Origin: Flavobacterium reichenbachii
GTDB taxonomy: Bacteria; Bacteroidota; Bacteroidia; Flavobacteriales; Flavobacteriaceae
DNA length: 34,392 bases
Reading direction: 5' to 3'
Assembly: GCF_002217435.1 (NCBI RefSeq)
Contig: NZ_MUHF01000013.1
Coordinates: 1 to 34,392 of the forward strand
The position numbers and the translations under genes are program-made. This document shows positions 15,016-23,339 of the stretch, piece by piece. The notes below the pieces were generated by a model. It was not told the DNA's origin. It ran no database searches and saw only the letters and a list, made by a program, of their open reading frames with translations. Position 1 is the first letter of the stretch. Each line of letters opens with the position of its first letter.

Positions 15016-17439
15016 TTAAGATGCAGTTGTATAAGTCATGGTCATCATTCCGACATGATAATTGAGATCTGTGGTGGAGATCGTAATAAATCGTGCGGTA
15101 GTAGGAGTGTCTCTTTGAACTACTCCTGCAAGCGGAGTTGCAAATGGAGAAACCAGTGTACCAACGCCTAAATTAGTTGATGGTGAATTAATAGGGAAAG
15201 GAAGATCAATACGCAGTGCCGATGTTACTGAAGGCTCGGTAAAAGTAATTTGCAGCGGACAGCTTACCGTTACTACATTACCAACTTTTGTCCAACATGC
15301 AGCTTCAACGTAAAAGGCATTTATATTTGAGTCATTCGTCATTACAGGGATGTATGTTCCTGATGTAGCGCTTCCTCCGCCAATAGAATCTACATATTCT
15401 TTGGTTACCAGAGATTTATTGCCTCCTGAGTTGATTAGTTCTTTTGTAAGTGTGGGAGCAAGTAATCTGTTGTCGGCCTCTTTTCTGATTGCAATATTGC
15501 TCTGACCATCTCCTATTACTACTAAATTAGAATCGTTTGCAGAAAAGAAACCATCAAAACCACCGATAATCGTATTATAATTACCTGTTTTTACTCCAGC
15601 TTTTTGTGCCGGATTTATTATGATATTGCTATTTCCTGTAGTTACAGAAGCGTTAGTTATATTTTCAATTAATATATTTCTGCTTCCTGTAGTTAAGTCC
15701 CTTCCAGATTGGTATCCCATAGTAATATTAAAACTTCCGGTACTGCTGTTCGCTGATCCGTTTGCTAAATAACCTACCGAAGTATTATAAATACCCGAAG
15801 TTATCGCTCCTCCGGCACCTGCTCCAATTGCCGTGTTTCCTTTACCCGAAGTTAATTTGACTAAAGCACTTGATCCTACACCAGTAGACCAGTCAGATAA
15901 ATTTTTAACCAAAGCAGCAGATCCTATAGCAGTATTGCATATGCCTGTTACGTTTTCATTCATGGCATAATTTCCTATTGCGGTATTATAACCTCCGGTA
16001 GTAGTTTTCATAGCGGCACCAGTTCCTACACCTGTGTTTGCTATGGCTGTAGTATTCTCTGATAATGCATACTGACCCAGACCCGTATTTTCTTCTCCTG
16101 TTGTATTTTTATCTAAAACACCTTCGCCAAGTACCACATTAGACACAATGCTTCCAGAGCCTTTACCAATTTTTACACCATTAATTAATTTATCTGTTCC
16201 TCCTAATTCCTGAAGTGATGTGTTATCTACTATTCCGGCTTGAGTTGCAGAAACTGGTAATACAAGATCATCTGTTGTAGCCAATTCATAAGTTCCATGG
16301 GGTTTATCTGGAAAATTAAAAGTCGGCCAAATATTAGGATTACCATCTGTTCTTTTAAAATTTAGTTTATTCCCGCCAAGACCAGGCATGCCGTCGAAAT
16401 ATGATATTTCACTATTGCCAATTGAAAAAGTAGTAGAATCTGAACTAGCTGAAGAGCGCTGATTATTAAAAATTAAATGACTGGGATATAAGCCGGTTTG
16501 GTTATTCTTATAATTTAGGTGTAAAGCTCCTAAGCCTAAATCAGTATGTATAGTGTTATCTGATCTGCTGTTTATATCTAAGCCCGAAATGCTTATTTTT
16601 GTTATTAAATCATTATAAGAATCATCAATTATTATAGTATTACGGGTTACATTTCCCCCATCGGTTACCGATTGTAAGTCAGCAGCAAATTTTCCTTTTT
16701 TTAACTGATTTCCATCAAAATAGGCAATGGTATCATGATTTGGTGTGCCGTTGGCAACAGCTATATTAATAATGCTTGTATTTGCCTCACCATAGAATCC
16801 GTTGCAGATCACAGAATTAACTCCTTCTATTGCAGGAGTCCAGTAGTATGCTGTTTCAACGTTCTCCTGAATCGGAGAAGCTGTAAATAACATTTCCTGT
16901 TCTACAGAATCAATAGTTAATTTAATTAGCATCTGAGCCCCCACGGCTGGATAATGAGGAATTCCATCGGGAATCTCTATAAAAACCCATTTGCCGGGAA
17001 TTCCGGTACCAAAAAACATCGCATTATTCATTTCGTCATATGTAATGTAAGACGCTGTTTGAGAACCCAGAATATTGAACTCATTTACATTTTTAAATGT
17101 GAAATTATTTTTAGCAGCATCAAACTCTCTGTCTCCGGCAGCCAAATTATCGGTATCTCCAAATGACAATCCGCCTGAGGCACTAATTTCATTATTTGTA
17201 ATTGTTATATTATTTCCGGCAGTATACAAATCCGGATGCGCTTTAGGATCAGACTTGTGCGCTTCAAATTGATCTTTTTCTGTCTTTGAGTCGAGTGTGC
17301 TTTTTAGATTAGTAATACTGCTCTGCGGAATTAGCTCGTCCTTATGCCAGAAACTCTGCCAGGTAGCCCAAAATTGTGCCTGCGAAGGTTTTTTGCCAGT
17401 TTTAAACCAGTCTAAAATGGTATTGATATTTGTTGCCAT
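15016..17439 (-). CDS. Long tail fibre / adhesin
   Basis: The 807 residues fall into parts. Residues 1-60 (TILDWFKTGKKPSQAQFWAT, then WQSFWHKDE) match the N-terminus of the 382-aa fibre and should anchor to the baseplate. The middle has a unique beta-rich insert. The segment LPVSATQAGIVDNTSLQELG matches the other fibre, and residues about 430-620 carry repeats of the type NTAIGNYAMNENVTG that resemble the trimeric head repeats of YadA-like adhesins. Residues about 695-807 form a tip domain (CWTKVGNVVTVSCPLQITFT), likely the receptor-binding part. It sets target specificity. It follows the holin-like gene and is closed by a terminator. Fibre role is inferred from pattern and context. Confidence 0.75.
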   Translation of the reverse strand: MATNINTILDWFKTGKKPSQAQFWATWQSFWHKDELIPQSSITNLKSTLDSKTEKDQFEAHKSDPKAHPDLYTAGNNITITNNEISASGGLSFGDTDNLAAGDREFDAAKNNFTFKNVNEFNILGSQTASYITYDEMNNAMFFGTGIPGKWVFIEIPDGIPHYPAVGAQMLIKLTIDSVEQEMLFTASPIQENVETAYYWTPAIEGVNSVICNGFYGEANTSIINIAVANGTPNHDTIAYFDGNQLKKGKFAADLQSVTDGGNVTRNTIIIDDSYNDLITKISISGLDINSRSDNTIHTDLGLGALHLNYKNNQTGLYPSHLIFNNQRSSASSDSTTFSIGNSEISYFDGMPGLGGNKLNFKRTDGNPNIWPTFNFPDKPHGTYELATTDDLVLPVSATQAGIVDNTSLQELGGTDKLINGVKIGKGSGSIVSNVVLGEGVLDKNTTGEENTGLGQYALSENTTAIANTGVGTGAAMKTTTGGYNTAIGNYAMNENVTGICNTAIGSAALVKNLSDWSTGVGSSALVKLTSGKGNTAIGAGAGGAITSGIYNTSVGYLANGSANSSTGSFNITMGYQSGRDLTTGSRNILIENITNASVTTGNSNIIINPAQKAGVKTGNYNTIIGGFDGFFSANDSNLVVIGDGQSNIAIRKEADNRLLAPTLTKELINSGGNKSLVTKEYVDSIGGGSATSGTYIPVMTNDSNINAFYVEAACWTKVGNVVTVSCPLQITFTEPSVTSALRIDLPFPINSPSTNLGVGTLVSPFATPLAGVVQRDTPTTARFITISTTDLNYHVGMMTMTYTTAS

Positions 17440-17520
17440 ATTTGTTTGTTTTTAATGTTAAATTTTTGCGCTTGAGAATTCAAACTTATTATTGCTTATT
17501 TGCACCGCCTTAAGTAAATG

Positions 17521-17560
17521 CATCAAAAATATCAGACTTACATTTCTGATATTTTTGATG
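17521..17560 (-). repeat. Intercistronic inverted repeat before the long fibre gene
   Basis: Perfect 16-bp arms (CATCAAAAATATCAGA, 17521-17536, with 17545-17560) and an 8-base loop lie between the holin-like gene and the 807-aa gene. A T-rich stretch follows on the plus strand but not on the minus strand, where the genes are read, so it is more likely an RNA-stability or attenuation element than a terminator of this operon. Confidence 0.6.
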
Positions 17561-17616
17561 TTTAATTTTAATAAGAGATACTCTTTTTTAATTCTAATTT
17601 AGAGGTGTTATTTCCT

Positions 17617-17796
17617 CTATTTAACAACACCAGTCTGGTTACCGTCTTTGCTTAAAATTAAGCCTAGTGCAATGCAGATTCCTGTTATTTGTCCTCCAGT
17701 TTCTGCTGTAATGTAGCCTAAAGCAACTGCGGCAGCGACTCCTCCAACAATAATTCCTGTTAATGTTGTTTTCCAGTTTTTAATCATGTTTTTCAT
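17617..17796 (-). CDS. Small holin-like membrane protein
   Basis: A complete 59-codon frame begins MKNMIKNWKTTLTGIIVGGV and ends SKDGNQTGVVK. It has a basic start, then two hydrophobic stretches (TGIIVGGVAAAVALGYI, residues about 13-29, and GGQITGICIALGLIL, about 34-48), then a short polar tail, the shape of small phage holins or holin-like proteins in Flavobacterium. Such proteins make holes in the inner membrane to release particles by lysis. It lies between the two fibre genes with a 30-nt gap to the 382-aa gene. Without a search I cannot exclude a different small membrane protein. Confidence 0.65.
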   Translation of the reverse strand: MKNMIKNWKTTLTGIIVGGVAAAVALGYITAETGGQITGICIALGLILSKDGNQTGVVK

Positions 17797-17826
17797 TTTG
17801 TTATAGTTTTAAATTGTTTAAGTAAT

Positions 17827-18975
17827 TTAGTAGGCAATCATAAGTATTCCGGTAGAAGTGCGGTAGATATCTCCAGCTGTCAAACCAGCTGTTAGAGCGG
17901 TGCTATTGTCTGGATAAACAGGAGCTGTTCCGATGTTTAATATTCCGGTAAGAGATATTTTAGATCCTTTTGCAATAAATCTATTTCCTATATTAATGAT
18001 ACTGCTTGAAGCAGCATCTTCTGCAGTTCCTTCAGAACCTATATAAATATTGAAGTTTCCTGTAGTAATATGTTTTCCTGCAAATTTTCCTATTCCCACA
18101 TTGCCATAACCTGTAGTAACAGCACCTAACGAATAATTTCCTACTGCATTATTAGAATGCCCAGATGTATTTAAACCCAAAGCAGTATGTCCAATTGCGG
18201 TGTTAGAAAAACCAGACGTATTGTAACGCAAGGCATAGGTTCCAATAGCGGCATTTTTGTCTGTACTAGAGGCGTCAGACATACAAAATGCACCAATAGC
18301 GGTAGACTGTCCTAATCCTGAACCCATTTTTGATAAAGCACTACAACCAATGGCTACATTATGAGGAGATGTTATGTTCTCGCTTAAAGCATAACTGCCT
18401 ACTGCTGTGTTGGCAATAGCTGTAGTATTTTTGCTTAGAGCACGGCGGCCAAATGCATCGTTAAAAGAGCCAGTTGTATTTTCGTGCAAAGAAGATTCTC
18501 CTAATCCTGTATTAGAGCTTCCTGTACTATTCAGTTCTAGAACCCCAAATCCGACACTTGTATTGTTTGAACCGCTTGTACTTGTCGATAATGCATTAAC
18601 ACCAAGAACCGTATTTGATGTTCCTGTACCAGAACCTGCACCAACTCTGACACCATTAATTAATTTATCTGTGCCTCCCAATTCTTGTAAAGAAGAATTA
18701 TCAACAATTCCTGATTGTGTTCCGGAAACAGGTAATCCTGTTCCGCTGGATAAGGTTATATCTCCACTTCCTATAATAGTTTCTCCATTTATAGTTTTAA
18801 AATCAGTTTCATCCGTTTTGGAATCGAGTAATTCGTCCAAACCTTCAACTTCTTTTATCAGAACTCTTTCATTTTTATGTCGAAAAGAATCCCAAGTGTC
18901 CCAAAATTGACTTTGTGTCGGTTTTAAACCAGTTTTAAACCAGTTCTTAATAGTATCTAATGCTTGTATAGCCAT
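17827..18975 (-). CDS. Short tail fibre / adhesin
   Basis: This 382-aa protein starts with the same anchor as the 807-aa fibre (TIKNWFKTGLKPTQSQFWDT, then WDSFRHKNE). It carries LPVSGTQSGIVDNSSLQELG, followed by about 230 residues of regular repeats with the pattern N-T-A-hydrophobic-G-x-x-A-L (for example NTAVGSYALSENITS and NTAIGHTALGLNTSG), as in trimeric YadA-like heads. The end (TAGDIYRTSTGILMIAY) is short and lacks the tip domain of the long fibre. The gene is first in its unit, with a promoter at 19251-19315. Two fibres with one anchor suggest alternative or cooperating receptors. Confidence 0.75.
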   Translation of the reverse strand: MAIQALDTIKNWFKTGLKPTQSQFWDTWDSFRHKNERVLIKEVEGLDELLDSKTDETDFKTINGETIIGSGDITLSSGTGLPVSGTQSGIVDNSSLQELGGTDKLINGVRVGAGSGTGTSNTVLGVNALSTSTSGSNNTSVGFGVLELNSTGSSNTGLGESSLHENTTGSFNDAFGRRALSKNTTAIANTAVGSYALSENITSPHNVAIGCSALSKMGSGLGQSTAIGAFCMSDASSTDKNAAIGTYALRYNTSGFSNTAIGHTALGLNTSGHSNNAVGNYSLGAVTTGYGNVGIGKFAGKHITTGNFNIYIGSEGTAEDAASSSIINIGNRFIAKGSKISLTGILNIGTAPVYPDNSTALTAGLTAGDIYRTSTGILMIAY

Positions 18976-19014
18976 TTTTTATTTTTTTAATATTTATAAC
19001 ATTCTTTGTTGATT

Positions 19015-19116
19015 TCAGAGTTGTAAAATCAATGCTAAATTTTTAATAAAATCTTCTATTTGATTTAGCCATTTTTCACAATGATTTTTGTCGGGGATTT
19101 TGGGCCTTTTTTTCAT
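19015..19116 (-). CDS. Possible 33-aa leader protein
   Basis: A short frame (MKKRPKIPDKNHCEKWLNQI, then EDFIKNLALILQL) lies in the leader of the fibre unit, between the predicted promoter and the 382-aa gene, on the same strand. It is basic at the start and helical at the end. It may be a real small protein or a chance frame; there is no independent evidence beyond position and reasonable composition. Confidence 0.25.
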   Translation of the reverse strand: MKKRPKIPDKNHCEKWLNQIEDFIKNLALILQL

Positions 19117-19250
19117 ACTTTTTCAATTAGGTGTATATAATTTAGGTTCAGATATTCATTATATGATGATTGTTTTTTTTAAAAACAGAGAGGAAATTTT
19201 CAAATTAAAATGAAGAAGAAACGACATTGTAATTTGATTTTTTGAGGATG

Positions 19251-19390
19251 TAAAAGTAGAACAGAAGAGTACAAAAAGAACAAAAAAAAGTGTTCCTTTT
19301 TCGGTAGTTTCAGTAGAAAGAAAACTTACTGAAACTACTGAATACAAGTGCTTTGAAATTTTAAAAACACAAACTTCAACCTTACTTTTG
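19251..19390. promoter_or_regulatory. Divergent activator-type promoters sharing an inverted repeat
   Basis: GTAGTTTCAGTA (19304-19315) and TACTGAAACTAC (19327-19338) form a perfect 12-bp inverted repeat with an 11-base spacer. The left arm points left: 45 nt away lies TACTTTTA (complement of 19251-19258), a -7 box for the fibre unit, with a TTG 22 nt upstream of it. The right arm points right: 44 nt away lies TACTTTTG (19383-19390), a perfect -7 box for the 1307-aa effector gene. The transcription start falls about 15-20 nt before that gene's ATG. Confidence 0.75.
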
Positions 19391-19412
19391 TATTCAGAAA
19401 AACAACATAGCG

Positions 19413-22400
19413 ATGAGTAAAAATACAATTCACAATTTCGATATTTTAATAAAAAATAGTGCTGATATAGTAAGCTCAGAACATTTGACAGAAGCGGTCA
19501 TAAGAGAGATGGCTAAAGTTTCAAAAGAAATGAATGAACAAAAAGATATCGTACAATTATGGCACGAGCAAAAAGCGCAAAATAATGCCGCTTTTGTAAA
19601 CAATTATAGTACCTCAATCGAAGGAGGCGCGGCCGATAATACTGCTTCAAACCAAAGCATGTCGGCAGGCATTACTCCTTCTGATTTAGAGGGTAATTTA
19701 AATCGTTCAACTGCTTTTTCAGCAGGATCAATTTTCAGTGCTCCAAACGGAGGAGGCGTTACTGATACCAATGAGAGAATCGCAATGGATTTTTCTTCGT
19801 CAGACGACATTACTCCTTCGTTTTTAGGAGTCACAAGTATATCTGACCAGACTTATGCAAATGTTGCCGCACAGCAAATGATGACAGTACCGCAAAGACT
19901 TCAAATCAGCAGTAATGAGCCTTCTCCAGAGCTTATAAAAGCTGCAATGAAAAAGAAATTAGATGAGGCGGTTGCGGTAAATGATACTTCTTCAATTAAT
20001 TATTGGACTACTCTTATAAAAGCTTTTGAAGAAGGAGCTGTTGCTGCAGATTATGACGGCAAGCCAAATGATTTGTTGTTTACACAAATGTATAATGCTC
20101 TAAAAGAATCAAAAGCAATCGAAAATCAAAATTTTAATTGGGAAAGCGTCCGTACAAAAATGCTTAACGCAATCGATGCCAATATTCTCAATGGAATAAT
20201 TTCGGATGAAAATAAAAAACGCTGGACAACGATCAAAAATCAACTTGCCGACGATAAAACCAATGTTGCCAATCTTTTTGAACAATACGACGAATTGTTT
20301 TTATTATTGAAAGAAGTAGAAGGTCTGGAAAAATTACCGAGCACCATCACGATAACTACAAAAACCAAAATATATCCTAACTTAAGTGCAGACAGAGTAT
20401 ACCCTCCTATAGGGAAAGAAGCGGTGTATGTATTCTTAAAAGAAATAAGTAATAAAGATATTAATGGAAGTCCGGTTAAGAAAGGTGCCGTAAAAATTAA
20501 AAATACAACAGCATCTTCTTTTATTGTTGGAGAAAGTCTGGAGTTTTTTGTTGAAGATTCAGCAAAACAACATGAAGCTCTAAAAGAGAATATTAACTGG
20601 ATCGTATATAAAGACAAAGAGAAAGGAATTGATTTTATTAATGAAGGAACGACTTTTAGCTACAATTTTGACACACCTGGAGTATATAAAATTGAAGCCT
20701 ATGGAATAAGCCCCGGAGCAAAGAAAAAAGCAAAAACAGCTGCTTTTGTTGAGGTAAAAATAATTGCGCAGCAAATCGTAATTAAAGCTCCTGCTGCTGT
20801 TAAAAAAGGATTTGCAAGACCAGCTGCAGAAGAGAAAGTATTTAATGTGACTCTGAAAAATCCTGCAGTAAAAACATTAAATCCATTAAAATTTTATTAC
20901 CAGATAGAAAATATAAAGGAGGATAAAGTAAGCACAATTGCAGCAGAAAAAGAATTGGACTCAACAGGTATCATTAAACTTGCTATGCCTGATTTAGGAA
21001 CTTATAAAATTAAAGTCACTAGTAAAGGTCAATATGTATTAAAGCAAGAATCTGTAATTGAGGTAATTAAAAATGAAGTTACGAGTATTGGTTTAATGGA
21101 AGCAGGCGATAATGTTTTTGTAATGGGCAACCCAAAGAAAACGTTCACATTAGAAGCAAAAAGCTTTAAAATAAATCCCGCAACAGACGAAGAAAAAGAA
21201 GATGTAAAATGGATCATTTATGATGCTGATAATAAACTATACATTCCGCCTGGAGGTACAATTATTAACGAAAACAAAGACACTCAAAAACCGTTTCTTC
21301 ATAAATGGAGCTTCTTTACGATACCGATTCCTCAAAAAGAAGGAAATTATATTGTTGAGGCATACAGCCACAGAAAAAAAGGTGCTAATGCAGCATCTGC
21401 TTTTAAACTAGAGGTAAAGCGTCCGCAGGTGTCAGAAGCATACTGGGGTTATAAGGACGGAAGTAAAAAGAAAACATCTGGTTTTGCAGGAGAAGTCAAT
21501 TACATAAAAGCTAATATTCCGGGATACAGTAATCAATCCGTAAGAATTAATTTTTATTTAAATAACAGTAAAGAGCCAAACTATTATAACGACACCAAAA
21601 CAAATGAAAACGGCGCAGTAAATAAAATTATAAAATTTGATGATGCATTACAGAAACGTTTTGGAATTGAAGACGAAACAACAGCCAAAATCAGCTTTAA
21701 ATTAATGGGAATTCAAAACGGAAGATTATACCCATTTAAGAAAAATGCCAATGTTAATTCAGACTCAATTTTAGATGTTACGTCACGTGAAAAAATAACG
21801 GATGTTTATTTTCAATATGAAGGCAGAAGGGTAACAGCACAAGATCAAATTGCTCTTAGCTATAGCGGTGCATTTGTTACAATTGTAGCTAAAACCCAAA
21901 ATATGATAGGAAAGGAAATTGTATTAACTGCCCATAAAGTGGGAGAAGATCCAATATATGCAAAAAAGACAAAAATAGATTCAGAAGGTAAAGCAGTTGC
22001 AACTTTTAAAATCACGCGCCGTAAAGGGACAAAAATTGGAGAAAAAATGAGTTATTATGTTGGTATTGAAGGATGTTCTACAAAACATGTAAGTTATAAA
22101 GGGTTGAATATGATTGTCTCTGAAAACAATAATGCAAATGGATATGGTATTGATGTTTCGTATTTTTTAGCGAAATATAATGGAACTACTAAAGTTGAAG
22201 CTAATCTTAAAGTTTTGCTGAACGACATGAATGAATATTATACCGCAGAAAAAATAACACCACAAAAACAACAAGTTGCTTACATACTTGCTACAGCGTA
22301 TACAGAAACATTTAATACATTTGAACCTGTACTAGAGAGTTATTGGGTTGATAAAAAAACAAGAGAAGAGTATTGTTATAAATACGATCCTGTCTTAGCA

Positions 22401-23336
22401 GATACTGAAAAAAGAAGGAAAACCGCAATTGAGAGAGGTAATACAGAAAAAGGAGACGGAGTAAAATACTGTGGCAGAGGCTATGTACAATTAACATGGA
22501 AGAATAACTATAAGAAGATAAAAGATAAGTTCGGTATAGATGTCGTTAATTATCCTGATAAAGCATTGGAACCAAAATTAGCGGCTAAAATTATGATTTG
22601 GGGAATGGACAATGGAATTTTTACGGGTGTAGGAATTAATAGGTATATAAATGATTCTAAAACAGACTATATTAATGCTAGAAAAGTTATTAATGGAATA
22701 GATCGAAAAAACGAAATAGCAAATGATGCTAGAATGTTTGAGAAAGATTTAAAAATATTTGAAAGCATGGAAACGTTTGTACCAAAATCTTTAGCGACAG
22801 CTCTTGAAGAGATGAAAATAATTGCAGATAAACATCTCCCATATGAAAAAGAAGGAAATACAGGAAAATCTGATGGATTAAGAACTTCATTAAATGATAA
22901 TGCATTAAGTAAAATGGATTGTTCAGAATTTGTTTGCAGATACTTACATAAGTTAGGTATAACCAAAGAGGTTAAATGGGTAACTACGGCTAGTATGACA
23001 TCAGAATCTTCATTTCAAAAAACTTTGGGAACAGATAAAATAAAATTTGTTGGTAATTCTCAAGATTTCAAACCTCAAGCAGGAGATATTTTTGTGTGGA
23101 GTAGAACACCTGGTGACGGACATACAGGTGTTGTATATAAATATGATAGTACAAATGATCTTGTAACTATACTGGAAGCAATTGGGTCATCTGGAAGTGC
23201 TGATGAAAAGACAAATAGAAATAATGGTGGATATACTCTACCCACTTGCACCAGAACTTCTGTTTATAAAACAAAAGGAGAAGCTTTGTTTGGTCACACA
23301 GGATTTATTGGTTATTTTAGACCTCAAATATTATAA
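19413..23336 (+). CDS. Peptidoglycan-targeting effector: GH19 plus Cys/His peptidase
   Basis: This 1307-aa protein has no signal peptide, so it needs another route out of the cell. Residues 1-150 are low-complexity and may be a loading signal. Residues about 330-900 are tandem immunoglobulin/PKD-like modules (such as YNFDTPGVYKIEAYGISPG). Residues about 920-1120 form a GH19 chitinase/lysozyme-like domain with catalytic Glu965 (TAYTETFNTFEP) and YCGRGYVQLTW at 1019. Residues about 1130-1307 form an NlpC/P60- or CHAP-like domain with Cys1170 (MDCSEFVC), His1237 (GDGHTGVV) and Glu1255. Both domains would cut peptidoglycan, glycan strand and peptide respectively. It is under the cluster's shared promoter motif and is followed by a lipoprotein gene. 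Chemistry is inferred from motifs; delivery by the tail is inferred from context. Confidence 0.8.
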   Translation: MSKNTIHNFDILIKNSADIVSSEHLTEAVIREMAKVSKEMNEQKDIVQLWHEQKAQNNAAFVNNYSTSIEGGAADNTASNQSMSAGITPSDLEGNLNRSTAFSAGSIFSAPNGGGVTDTNERIAMDFSSSDDITPSFLGVTSISDQTYANVAAQQMMTVPQRLQISSNEPSPELIKAAMKKKLDEAVAVNDTSSINYWTTLIKAFEEGAVAADYDGKPNDLLFTQMYNALKESKAIENQNFNWESVRTKMLNAIDANILNGIISDENKKRWTTIKNQLADDKTNVANLFEQYDELFLLLKEVEGLEKLPSTITITTKTKIYPNLSADRVYPPIGKEAVYVFLKEISNKDINGSPVKKGAVKIKNTTASSFIVGESLEFFVEDSAKQHEALKENINWIVYKDKEKGIDFINEGTTFSYNFDTPGVYKIEAYGISPGAKKKAKTAAFVEVKIIAQQIVIKAPAAVKKGFARPAAEEKVFNVTLKNPAVKTLNPLKFYYQIENIKEDKVSTIAAEKELDSTGIIKLAMPDLGTYKIKVTSKGQYVLKQESVIEVIKNEVTSIGLMEAGDNVFVMGNPKKTFTLEAKSFKINPATDEEKEDVKWIIYDADNKLYIPPGGTIINENKDTQKPFLHKWSFFTIPIPQKEGNYIVEAYSHRKKGANAASAFKLEVKRPQVSEAYWGYKDGSKKKTSGFAGEVNYIKANIPGYSNQSVRINFYLNNSKEPNYYNDTKTNENGAVNKIIKFDDALQKRFGIEDETTAKISFKLMGIQNGRLYPFKKNANVNSDSILDVTSREKITDVYFQYEGRRVTAQDQIALSYSGAFVTIVAKTQNMIGKEIVLTAHKVGEDPIYAKKTKIDSEGKAVATFKITRRKGTKIGEKMSYYVGIEGCSTKHVSYKGLNMIVSENNNANGYGIDVSYFLAKYNGTTKVEANLKVLLNDMNEYYTAEKITPQKQQVAYILATAYTETFNTFEPVLESYWVDKKTREEYCYKYDPVLADTEKRRKTAIERGNTEKGDGVKYCGRGYVQLTWKNNYKKIKDKFGIDVVNYPDKALEPKLAAKIMIWGMDNGIFTGVGINRYINDSKTDYINARKVINGIDRKNEIANDARMFEKDLKIFESMETFVPKSLATALEEMKIIADKHLPYEKEGNTGKSDGLRTSLNDNALSKMDCSEFVCRYLHKLGITKEVKWVTTASMTSESSFQKTLGTDKIKFVGNSQDFKPQAGDIFVWSRTPGDGHTGVVYKYDSTNDLVTILEAIGSSGSADEKTNRNNGGYTLPTCTRTSVYKTKGEALFGHTGFIGYFRPQIL

Positions 23337-23339
23337 AAT

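Noticed and set aside
15520..16150. CRISPR array or tandem DNA repeat in the fibre genes
   Set aside because: The repetition is at protein level (N-T-A-x-G units) with varied codons and no constant spacer structure.
18407..18910. Plus-strand frame of 167 codons inside the short fibre gene
   Set aside because: A shadow of the repetitive fibre coding sequence; the minus-strand protein has clear anchor and repeat structure.
491..18975. Type VI secretion system
   Set aside because: No membrane-complex or ClpV-like ATPase genes are present, and the sheath, fibres and holin-like gene are phage-tail type.
19159..19428. Minus-strand frame of 89 codons between the divergent units
   Set aside because: It covers the inverted repeat and both predicted -7 boxes and overlaps the start of the effector gene; composition is that of AT-rich regulatory DNA.
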